Shown one piece after another: positions 1 through 9,275 of a stretch of DNA of 28,282 bases. The notes under the pieces are model-generated. The model saw only the letters and a list, made by a program, of their open reading frames with translations. It did no database searches and was not told where the DNA came from. The stretch comes from Branchiostoma floridae (Eukaryota > Chordata > Leptocardii > Amphioxiformes > Branchiostomatidae), in NCBI RefSeq assembly GCF_000003815.2, contig NC_049981.1, forward strand, positions 5,706,043 to 5,734,324, written 5' to 3'. Position 1 is the stretch's first letter. Every line of letters begins with the position of its first letter. A program made the translations under genes and the position numbers.

Positions 1-239
1 TCTTGCCATGTTATCGATCTTAGGAAAGGCACTTTACACAACTTCCTTCACTTCACTCTGGTGAAAATGAGTCCCTTGGATAGGATGTTAAAGGAAAGCA
101 TCAGAAAATCTTCAATTCATTATTTTCCAGTAGTTTACTCATTAAAAAGTTGATTTACGTCAATTTTTACATTAATCCGCCCAATATGACCCTGTAGACA
201 CGTTTGAACTTCGCGCTCTCCTCCCCTCTCCCGCCGCGC
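1..239. other. Unassigned left edge
   Basis: AT-rich sequence turning GC-rich after about 210. I see no coding exon, repeat pair or RNA gene. Confidence 0.5.
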
Positions 240-425
240 TGGCTGATGACGTAATGGCCTCGTTCTGATTGCCTGCGCGCTGACGTCACAAATCAGAATT
301 GAAACTTCTGGCCATGCCAGCCATTTTGCTCGGTGAACCTCGGTCCCTTCGGCGGGAAATCACACCGCCATTCTGGAAGCCAGTCCGTTGTTGTTGACAA
401 TTAACTTCGTGGACCTGTAAGTCGC
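240..425 (+). promoter_or_regulatory. Putative CRE/YY1 promoter with possible first exon and donor
   Basis: This stretch is GC-richer than its surroundings. It holds a half-matching CRE TGACGTAA (247-254), a perfect CRE TGACGTCA (281-288) framed by an 8-bp inverted repeat TTCTGATT (263-270) / AATCAGAA (291-298), a YY1-type GCCATTTTG (320-328) and a second CGCCATTCTGG. A splice donor of strong consensus, CCT|GTAAGT, lies at about 417/418. This combination is typical of CpG-type promoters in which a short non-coding first exon is followed by an intron. No downstream coding exon of such a gene is recognisable here, and a gap starts at 589, so the gene itself is unknown. Confidence 0.4.
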
Positions 426-588
426 GTTGTGAGCTGTCTACGAAGCCATAGTCCCCGGGAGACTGAACATGAATGGGCTTGTCTGCGAGTGAACCGCGCG
501 ACGGTACGAATCAAAACAATGGTGTGGAGGGAGGTTCATGCACCGTGCCATTCTGGACTGTTACAGGAGACGAGTTCGAGTAGGTACC

Positions 589-688
589 NNNNNNNNNNNN
601 NNNNNNNNNNNNNNNNNNNNNNNNNNNNNNNNNNNNNNNNNNNNNNNNNNNNNNNNNNNNNNNNNNNNNNNNNNNNNNNNNNNNNNNN
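589..688. other. Assembly gap of 100 N
   Basis: Exactly 100 N, a common placeholder length, so the true gap size is probably unknown. Open frames crossing it are artefacts. Confidence 0.95.
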
Positions 689-1016
689 CCCCTCCCTTAG
701 GTCTGTGGTCTTGTCCCGCCCATTATATACCATGCGTACATGGGCCGGTCCATTTTGATCACTACAAAGGGGTAGATTTTTATTGATTGAAGCTTTGAAA
801 ATGTACAAGACTGGGTACTCAAGTAATATGCTTACAATAGTGGCACCACTGGATATAAGGTAAAGTTTGTGTCATGACATAATACAGAATGCGTATGGAA
901 GTACCGCTTCAGCACATGAATGTAAACCAAACCTGTGTAAGAAGACCACTCGGGGCGATAAAACCTTGTCCTCGTGGACTGAGGGGACCATATACAGGAT
1001 TCTTCATACTTCTGTA

Positions 1017-1883
1017 AGGCCATGTTGATTTGATTATATGGATGACATCCCCTGGGAACGCCAAAATTGATGCGAGCGCGCGAATAAAAAAAAAAGTTGC
1101 CTTCGGTATGAAACCTAAGTGGTCAGGAAGGTTGAACATAGGACTAGACACACATAGTTTGGCATACCAACATTAACGTGTAGGGACCGGTACATCGTAA
1201 GGGTGCAAAACGTTTTTCTCTTCTTCTTGGACCGATTTGAATAAAAAACAGACCTGAAAAAAAATGAGTGGAACGGGTTTCGCCGATTAGAAAATGTACA
1301 CACTATGTCGGTAGGCGTTTTGGGGCTTACCGAGCCAAGAAAATAAAAAGAGCGGAGTCGAGTCGAGTCATTTGTACCAAGTTTCTACAGTCAAAGGTAC
1401 AGAGGGAGTTAGCCTTGATTACATGGGATTTTAAAACGCCAGTGGGAGTCGGATACTCCACCAAACAGATTCCTTTGTAGCAAAATTGACCATTGTTTTG
1501 AGTATTGCCAATTCAAAAGTTTTCAAAGAAAATCAGGTCCAGGTTCAGGTCCTGACCTGGACCTGATCCTCTGGAACTGAACCAGACTTGACTTGCACCT
1601 GAATTTTCTGTACTGGTACCCACCCCTACCAACAATAGATTTTTTTTTTATTTCTGTCCTTTCACATCTTAATTCTTTGACTTTAGATTTATGTTGGCAT
1701 TCTATGACATTAGTTATCTGTTTTCTGATACTTTTTTTACAATCTACGGCATATATGTGCTCATTATACAGCTGCTTTGCACGATTTGTAGTGTGGTCGA
1801 AAATTTTTTTTTTTTTTTTTGGGAAACGGCCGAAAATTGGTGCGCACGCGGATGTCATCCATACAATCAAATGAACATGGCCT
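1017..1883. mobile_element. MITE A with 34 bp inverted termini (ATGGATGACATCC family)
   Basis: Left terminus 1017-1050 and the reverse complement of right terminus 1850-1883 agree at 32 of 34 positions. They begin AGGCCATGTT and end ATGGATGACATCC. The interior (~800 bp) has no transposase-like frame. It contains homopolymer runs at both inner edges and a relic hairpin at 1532-1567. A related element with the same ATGGATGACATCC core lies at 19037-19553. The flanks (TA on the left, AA on the right) give no clear target-site duplication, so the superfamily is not assigned. Confidence 0.8.
1532..1567. repeat. Perfect 13-bp-arm palindrome
   Basis: Arms ATCAGGTCCAGGT (1532-1544) and ACCTGGACCTGAT (1555-1567) are perfectly complementary around a 10-base loop. 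The following sequence, with ACCTGAA motifs and GGTACCCACCCCTA near 1614-1628, resembles the right end of the element ending at 8190 (ACCTGAA motifs then GGTACGCACCACTA). It may be a fragment of that family inside MITE A. Confidence 0.6.
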
Positions 1884-3226
1884 AAGTGAAAAAAAAATCT
1901 AAGAAAACAACCAAAGAAGTGATCAAATGGCCAATTGACCCTTCCTTATGTAGAGGTGGTTCTTTGTGCAGGTTCGATTTCTACTGAATTCAAACACATA
2001 CAAGACCGATATAATTGATTTAAATTGACCTTTATTTTCCAAGGTAGAACCCTATACAACGGAATTCTTAGGTAAGGACTAAAAAATGCCCCGACCACCA
2101 TTTAATAATTTGTTTGTGAAGTTTTAAGACTCTTTATGATCTTGTGTTTAAACATACTTTCCACGTTTGTAGCTAAGTTTGATAGTTTTTATAGAGATCT
2201 TTTAATAGAATTGCCCGAAAGAACCGGTGGCTTAAAAAGGCAATGACCACAACATACCTGGCGTTTTTGTTTGTGCTGTGCGTAAACCGAAGTACTAAAT
2301 TCTAGCTTAAACTAAAAAAAAGTAAGGTCAATGCAACTTCTATTAAAATACACATTTCACCTTCATTCTTTTATCATTCTGTATGTCTCCTTATTGCTAT
2401 GCCTCAAGTATTTTTTTGTCAATTCTAAGCTACACTTAGATTACGGTTCAATCACACCAATCTTACGTCAGCATGTCGCAGTTTATTCATTCCAAAGGAT
2501 TTTCTGTACAATTGAATCAATGTCCGTAATCACATAATGAATCAAAACTTACAAAGTGTTGCCCAAACATAGTTTCCTATGAAATATATTTTTACCGTAA
2601 GGGAGGTTGGGGGAGGGGGTGGGGTGCGGTGCAGTAGTATCCCTGCATGGTATACTCCAAAAAATAGATAAGTTCACAGAAATGTGTTTATTTAAAACAC
2701 TGTGGCATTTCTAAAAAAAGACTTTCTGCAGTATCATAGATTTGTTTTGAGCATCGTAAGTAGAGAAAGGCACTTGTACCATAGCATTTTTAGTTGTCTT
2801 AACAAAGTCAGTAGTGTACTAAATGATTGACAAGTATACATAAATACGTTTTAAATCTTATTTTGCGGTTGACACATACATTACAGGTGTAGCAATGTCT
2901 TGCGGGCTCCAGTTTGCATAAAATAATGGTAACATTTCGAGAGGTTTGTTACATCATTTTGGTTTCATGTGCATTTTATCAGTTTTTATAAGCAGATGCT
3001 GACACTCTTTAAAGACAATACAATAGTAATATAACTTGCCAAAAGGCTACTTGTAAACAACTACATTTGCATAAAGTGAATCTTAGCTAAAATATGTGTA
3101 GTATTAGATATGTCTATATAACTTGACTTGTCTTGTCTTGTCACGTTCACGGTTCAAGGCTATATAACCATTTTTTAACCCATGTGGAGGTAGATTGGAA
3201 TGTGCATGACTAAGAACATTTTTCTT
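1884..3226. other. AT-rich intergenic DNA, nothing recognised
   Basis: No frame here has codon structure, domain similarity or splice pairing that I can support. A G-rich tract lies near 2600-2630. I see no inverted-repeat ends. Confidence 0.5.
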
Positions 3227-3463
3227 AGGCCCCTTTTCCACTTGACGGCGATTGCACTGCGACCTAAATAGGATAAGTTTTACCTTCGCTTTCATACTGG
3301 GTATATCATACAAAACGTAAAAGTGTGACAGAGAAGGCAACAAAACACACAAAGTGTAAAATGATTCGTTAATTTTCTATAGAATTCTTTGAGCGATATG
3401 TCAAATTTCAGGTCGCAGGAAGATCGTTGTGATAGCGCCGTCGTAGTGCAAAGGGGGTATTAG
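3227..3463. mobile_element. Short MITE with imperfect inverted termini
   Basis: The left end reads CCCCTTTTCCACTTGACGGCG and so on to CTGCGACCT (3229-3265). The reverse complement of the right end (3411-3463) reads CCCCCTTTGCACTACGACGG and so on to CTGCGACC. Both arms carry GACGGCG and CTGCGACC blocks, separated by differing inserts. TTAG occurs at both outer edges (3225-3228 and 3460-3463) and could be a 4-bp target-site duplication, though a TA duplication is also possible. No coding capacity. Confidence 0.65.
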
Positions 3464-3801
3464 CGATCCACTGTTGCGAAATGTTTGCCATTGATATTGT
3501 TACTGTGCTTGATGCTTGAAATACCGCTACTACATAGTATGTCTTTGACATGGTGCAACTAATTTTGCAACATATGACGTATACTTGTAAATGGATCGTA
3601 CAGATGTTCTGTAACTATATTAAGTCTACCATCACCATCTTGCGGAATTCTATCAAGTTCAGCACTACATGCCATGTTATTGGTGTTTTTTTGTAAACTT
3701 GCAGACTAAATTTGTATTGGGTTTTCATAGACAAACATAAAAAAAGTTGAACCATCCACCAAAAATATCATTAACAGAAATTTAAATCTTGTGTAAGGAA
3801 T

Positions 3802-4044
3802 TCTGAGTACCCAAACAGAGAAAAGTATTAACATAAGTCAATTATAACAATGCTTTAATTATAACAGAAATGTCATGAACAAAATGTTGTGTAACCAAAA
3901 CTCCAAAGTAATAATATAACTTAATTATAACAATGCTCACATAACAGAAAAGGAATAAAATACATCTTGCATAACTAATATTCCGAGTTTTCAACCAGAG
4001 AAAAGTATTAACATAACTCAAATGTGACAATTCTCAAATTAAGA
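3802..4044. repeat. Three diverged ~90 bp tandem units
   Basis: Units begin near 3802, 3892 and 3981. Each contains an AGTA..ATAACAT/ATAACTTAA block followed by ACAATGCT or ACAATTCT. Units 1 and 3 share CAGAGAAAAGTATTAACATAA; units 1 and 2 share AATTATAACAATGCT. The array is old and AT-rich, with no coding sense. Confidence 0.6.
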
Positions 4045-4285
4045 GAGTAAGTGGAATGTAATAATACGAAATAATTGAGCAATAACAACTGTAAAGTATT
4101 TCAATTGGTGAGTCATTCAAGTAGTCCTAACATGTGATTTCCCTAAAATAGCATAATAGGCTTGATACATGTATGACACGTTTTTTATAAAGCCTTATAA
4201 GAAAAAAAAAGATAGGCAAGCGAACTAAATATTCTATTACCCTACACTGATAACAGCAGACCAAAATAACCTTTCTATATTCTCT

Positions 4286-4800
4286 NNNNNNNNNNNNNNN
4301 NNNNNNNNNNNNNNNNNNNNNNNNNNNNNNNNNNNNNNNNNNNNNNNNNNNNNNNNNNNNNNNNNNNNNNNNNNNNNNNNNNNNNNNNNNNNNNNNNNNN
4401 NNNNNNNNNNNNNNNNNNNNNNNNNNNNNNNNNNNNNNNNNNNNNNNNNNNNNNNNNNNNNNNNNNNNNNNNNNNNNNNNNNNNNNNNNNNNNNNNNNNN
4501 NNNNNNNNNNNNNNNNNNNNNNNNNNNNNNNNNNNNNNNNNNNNNNNNNNNNNNNNNNNNNNNNNNNNNNNNNNNNNNNNNNNNNNNNNNNNNNNNNNNN
4601 NNNNNNNNNNNNNNNNNNNNNNNNNNNNNNNNNNNNNNNNNNNNNNNNNNNNNNNNNNNNNNNNNNNNNNNNNNNNNNNNNNNNNNNNNNNNNNNNNNNN
4701 NNNNNNNNNNNNNNNNNNNNNNNNNNNNNNNNNNNNNNNNNNNNNNNNNNNNNNNNNNNNNNNNNNNNNNNNNNNNNNNNNNNNNNNNNNNNNNNNNNNN
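4286..4800. other. Assembly gap of 515 N
   Basis: A run of 515 N. The non-round length suggests an estimated gap size. Open frames spanning it are meaningless. Confidence 0.95.
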
Positions 4801-5582
4801 CTGGGCCCCACCGGTGACGGGATTTCCCCATTTCGTTTGTTTAAGATTAGATCGTTAATTGCTATCAGCAACCCAAACGAATAAAAAAGAAAAGAAAGAC
4901 ACAGAGGACTTTAACCAATCAAAAGGGAGAGATTCACAGAGCATTGACCAATCAGAGAGAGACATACATTGAATCAAGAACTGACCGATAGAGCTTCATT
5001 ATTCTCCAGCTGTGGTACTTTTATGACGTCATAATCGTTAAAAATGGGGACCTCTGATTGGTCAAGTCTTCCGGCTATATGGTAGTGCCTTAATTGAAAT
5101 CAAAATATTATTAGATAATATATAATAGATAATAATATACAACATCATCAATGCGAAGACCCGGGTATAAAATATACATTAAAGTCACCTTGTAATAGTC
5201 CGTTTCACAATGAGTCATCAAGGCGTTCCTACTTGGTTGTTTTATATTTCATATCTAGTATTCAGAGGATGAGTATATTTGACTGTGCTGTAGGGAAAAC
5301 GGAATCTACAGACTTTTTCAAGGATCAGAATCACGACATATGAAAAGCATATGACTACAAAGGGACGAAAGCAGGAAATATCTTACACCTACCAGGAAAA
5401 CGACAACCATGAATTACATACCGGGGAAGAAGGAAAACACTTGCCACCTGTCACCCTCAGATAGACTCTACAAGGAAACCGAAGCGGTGACAGAATAAAG
5501 ACGGAATTGATCCCAAACCAATTTAGCTCCTTGAAGAGGCTTTTCATTTACTAGTCGTGACAGAGATGACATACGGTATGTT
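4801..5582. promoter_or_regulatory. CCAAT/CRE cluster of uncertain meaning
   Basis: CCAATC or ATTGG motifs lie near 4915, 4948 and 5057, with a 14-bp palindrome TTATGACGTCATAA at 5021-5034. This could be a promoter, or it could be the edge of a repeat lost in the adjacent gap. The rest of the stretch to the TA microsatellite has nothing recognisable. Confidence 0.25.
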
Positions 5583-5589
5583 TACACGT

Positions 5590-5593
<4 letters not shown>

Positions 5594-5649
<56 letters not shown>
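5594..5649. repeat. TA dinucleotide microsatellite
   Basis: About 28 uninterrupted TA units. It sits just outside the left end of the nested element that starts at 5667; the right end is also followed by TATATATA. Confidence 0.95.
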
Positions 5650-5653
<4 letters not shown>

Positions 5654-5666
5654 TATTATGTATATG

Positions 5667-8190
5667 TAGTGGTGCGTACCTTTTTTGTTCTAAACCATCT
5701 AAAACCCTCTAAAGACAGTGAAATTTGCACTGGAAAAAGACAAAAAACAGTTTGTGTTTACACTGGCTGTCTACACTACAAAAAATCTTTTTTCTTATTT
5801 TTCTTGTTTTCTTGTTTTTTCTTACGGAGAGAAAAAGTTTTTTGTATAAAGAAAGGTTGAGAAAAGCAAGAAACCTCCTGTAAAACCTTTGTATGCTAAT
5901 TCCTACACAAAGATTTTTATTCTTGTTTTTTCTTAACTGAAGAAAATATTTCTAATATAATGATCACTGAGCAAGAATGTTCAAGAAATTAAAGTAGAAC
6001 TCTTTTCCAGTCTTTACACAAGATTTGCTTCTTGTTTGTTCAAATGGAAAATATTGCAGAATCTATCCTGAAGATTATTATTCTTGCCTTATACCAGTTT
6101 TTTCTTTAGGATTTGTTTTTACCAGAATAAGATTCTTGAACTTTCTTGTTGTCTCAATGTAGAATGTCCGAGAAACATAATTCTTGGTTTTCATGTTATA
6201 ACTTAAGAAAATGCAATAGTTTTTTAATCAGTTTCTTGAGCAAATACTGTTCAACAAAAAAAGAAAAAAAAGAAAATCAAGAAATTGCAAAACAGCTTAT
6301 AACTAGCATGAAATTCTTAAATGTTCTTGAATGTTATCTTTATCCATAAAGTTTAAGAAAAGACGTTTCTTGTTTTGTAAGGAGATATTATCATAGTTTT
6401 TCAGAACTCACTTGACTGAATACTAATAAGAAAAACAAGAAATTATTAAACAAGCTATGACTAGCAGAATATTCTTGAATGTTATAATTATGTTTCTTAT
6501 CAAGAAAATTTAAGAAAGATGATTCTCGTTTTTCTTAATAATATTTAATGAAAACAATAAAAGTATAATTTTCTCCTTATATTCTTGACAACTACGTTTA
6601 AACAATTGGAGCATCAAGATATGAAAAATAATTTTGAGCTAGCATTGATTTTCTTTTGTTTTCCCAATACGAGAGTTAAGAAATATTTTCTTGCAGTAAG
6701 ATTCTTCATTTTGCTAAGGATCATGGGAAATTACTCCCATCATCCTTTGCTGCGATTTTGAACTGGGAGTCACAGTTGCAAGTCACAGTGCTCCAGCTCT
6801 GTAGTTTTTTTTGCCTCAAATGTCCTTTAGTTCTTACATTAACAGGGAACAAATATGATGTGTTTCGTAAAGACGATTTTCTGCATCATGTGGGACCTTG
6901 CATACAACGTGGCTAGCTTTTTTAGAGTTTCAAAATGCTACCGAAGCCAAGGCCAAGCCGGATGCCCCCCTCCCCCATGCAGGTATGTTAGCCATCTTAC
7001 TTGGAATGCGATTTCCAAAGCTACTATTTCTGTAGATGTTTATCATAAAACCAAACAGTAATTACAGAAGATGTAAGTAAAGTGCATGAAATTCTGCAAA
7101 ATACAAAGAATTGACTATAATATTTGTAAGGAAGGAAATGTATAGAGATGCTGGCCTTTACTGAGGGGGAGGGGGGCGATATAAGAATTGATGATCATTC
7201 ATGGTCTTTGTGTGTTGTTCTAGGCTCAGAAACCTACTGGTACAAGGAGGATGTTCCCATCTCAACTTTGGAAAAGCCCTTAACAAGGAGAAGTCTTCAT
7301 TATAACAACAGCAACAGCAACATTGTAGCTCTAATGGTTTCAGATAAGGACAATTAGTTATAGTTGGCTGCACGGTACTGTATCAGGAAAAAATGTCAAT
7401 AAGCAAGCGTAGTTACAAAATGGTTGATTTTTGCAATCTTTGGTAAGGAATGAGTAATCGAGGAAAACACCACAAAACTTGTATGAATCATATTGATGAT
7501 AATAAATATGATTGCCATCATGTATTGACATAAATGTCAACATTGAGTTGTTTGTACTCTTTATATAAGAATGTTAATCTTAGTGTAAGAAACTGATTCT
7601 AGGTTTGTAGTTGCAAGAAATTTAGTATTGAAGACAGAATGGCATTGCAGGCACAAAAAAGCTCAATCTTCATGCAAGAAAGCGATTCTTGTACTACATA
7701 TAAGAAATTCACTCTTGGAGACAGAAAGTAATTCCTCATACAAGAACCTCAATCTTCATGCAAGATTAAGAATTCATTCTTGATGTAAGAAATTCATTCT
7801 TCAGCATGTATGTGTTAGAAGTAGATTCTGACCACAAGAAAACTATTCTAGAAGTTTTGGTCCATTAGCGATAAGAAAAAAATTCTTAGCACAAGAAAAA
7901 TATGGGTTTCTTGAATTTTCTCAAAACAGGGATTCTTGAATACAGAATAATATTCTTGCTGAAAGATTAGTTTTCTTTGTTCAAGAAAAAACAAGAAAGA
8001 TAAGAAAATTCATTTTTTGTAGTGTATCAGTTTCATGTATTTTTCACATTGCATTTGAATTCATGCTAACATGCAATTTTATATGTTACCTCCCCCCTCC
8101 CCCTCAAAAATATTCACATAATATGCAACCTGAACTGCTGGACCTGAATCCGGACCTGAACCTGAAATTAAGTTTAGGTACGCACCACTA
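5667..8190. mobile_element. Outer element with GGTACGCACCACTA inverted ends
   Basis: The left end TAGTGGTGCGTACCT (5667-5681) is a perfect reverse complement of the right end AGGTACGCACCACTA (8176-8190), 15 of 15 bases. About 92 bp on the left and 150 bp on the right are its own sequence; the right part has repeated ACCTGAA motifs. The rest is a second element (5774-8024) inserted in it. No transposase is visible. Confidence 0.6.
5774..8024. mobile_element. TA-flanked element with CACTACAAAAAAT ends and dense CAAGAA motifs
   Basis: Both ends begin CACTACAAAAAAT (13 identical bases) and continue with alike TTTTCTTAT.TTTCTTG sequence, so the inverted repeat extends to about 40 bp. TA lies immediately outside both ends (5772-5773 and 8025-8026), suggesting a TA target duplication (Tc1/mariner-like). 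The CACTA start also recalls the CACTA superfamily, but no matching 3-bp duplication is seen. From the ends inward the DNA is packed with CAAGAA and TTCTTG on both strands. A stretch near 6715-7560 is poorer in the motif and includes a gene-like but unassignable segment. No transposase frame. Confidence 0.7.
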
Positions 8191-8735
8191 TATATATGTC
8201 TATTCAAGCTCCCAACCTCGTTTTCCACTGGCAGCATCACTAATAAGTGCAGTATGCACGCTATCCTATGTTACTAGGCCAATGGTAAGGGCCTGTAGAG
8301 AAGTAATTTCAGAGCATATATCAGCATCATCAGAATCTATTAGTTATATAATCAATAAGACCATCTAGCCAGCTCAGGACATATATGGCATGAGGTAGTT
8401 GTTTGAAGTCCTACCATCTAGACCGATCGAGAAAAAACAATACTAAATTAAGAATACATGGCGCAAGACGTCCCTTGAAGACAACAAAGTATGATATCTT
8501 TAGGGTAATATAAATAATAGTTCGAAACTTGCTGCCCAGAGATGACAGAAGGTGAAAGGACAAGGGTAGCTAGCTTAAGGTAACCATGCATTTATATTGC
8601 TCTCCGGTGTGTGATTTAGAAATGCATCGCTATAGAAACGTTTTCTTCAGAGAAGTCAACATAGAGAGTTCCAGTCAAGTGAATAGATAAAAGGGCACCA
8701 TAGAAGTTGGTCAAGTAACAACCTGAGTAAGAGTT
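8191..8735. other. Intergenic, nothing recognised
   Basis: No coding, RNA or repeat-end signal that I can support. Confidence 0.5.
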
Positions 8736-8743
8736 AAGTGTTT

Positions 8744-8754
8744 TGTGTGTGTGT

Positions 8755-8797
<43 letters not shown>

Positions 8798-8816
8798 CGT
8801 GCGTGCATGTGTGCAT
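8744..8816. repeat. GT microsatellite
   Basis: Almost pure GT to about 8793, then GTGC interruptions, with scattered GT runs to about 8930. Long open frames across it on both strands come from the repeat. Confidence 0.95.
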
Positions 8817-9275
8817 ATATAAAAGGGAGAGGAGGGAGTGTTTGTATGTGTGTGTGTTTGTAAATAAGTGTATAATGTGTGCATATAGTATGTTTTTTAC
8901 CAGTCCACATGTGTGTTTTTGTGTGTGTACGTTTTTATCTCGTGGTGGGGTAAAGCGATTATCTTGACACAGTGTTACGGTGCATCATCAGCACTGTTAC
9001 TCTGCCTATGTTGTATGTAGTGTCAGGTAAAAGAATAAAGTCTGTGATCAGCAGTGATTGCCGTGCTTGTTTTTTGTTGGGTACGTTATGATTCATCTGA
9101 GTAGATAGATAAAAGGACATTTTCTGTTACATAAGGGATGAGAAACTGTCGCTTCTGTCGTTGTTGTCTCCGAGTATGGAAACTAGAAATCTTTCACTTT
9201 GTCATCTTCATTTGGAACGTTCATCGAGGGTCAGACAGTGTTTTTATCCACATCAGGAAAAGCTGTGATCGGTAT
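8806..9275 (-). other. 3' flank of the receptor gene; possible 3' UTR
   Basis: No coding signal is seen. The only clear AATAAA on the minus strand close to the stop is at 9280-9275, and it contains the stop codon itself (GAA TAA ATA). If that hexamer is used, the 3' UTR would be very short; a variant signal such as TATAAA near 8596-8591 is the alternative. The segment also has a GT-rich tail of the neighbouring microsatellite and a plus-strand AATAAA near 9033. Which signal is used cannot be decided from sequence. Confidence 0.35.

Noticed and set aside
4127-4871. Frames of 198-234 codons on the minus strand
   Set aside because: Almost entirely N; an artefact of the gap.
8616-8967. Frames rich in Thr-His or Cys-Val
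   Set aside because: Translations of the GT microsatellite.
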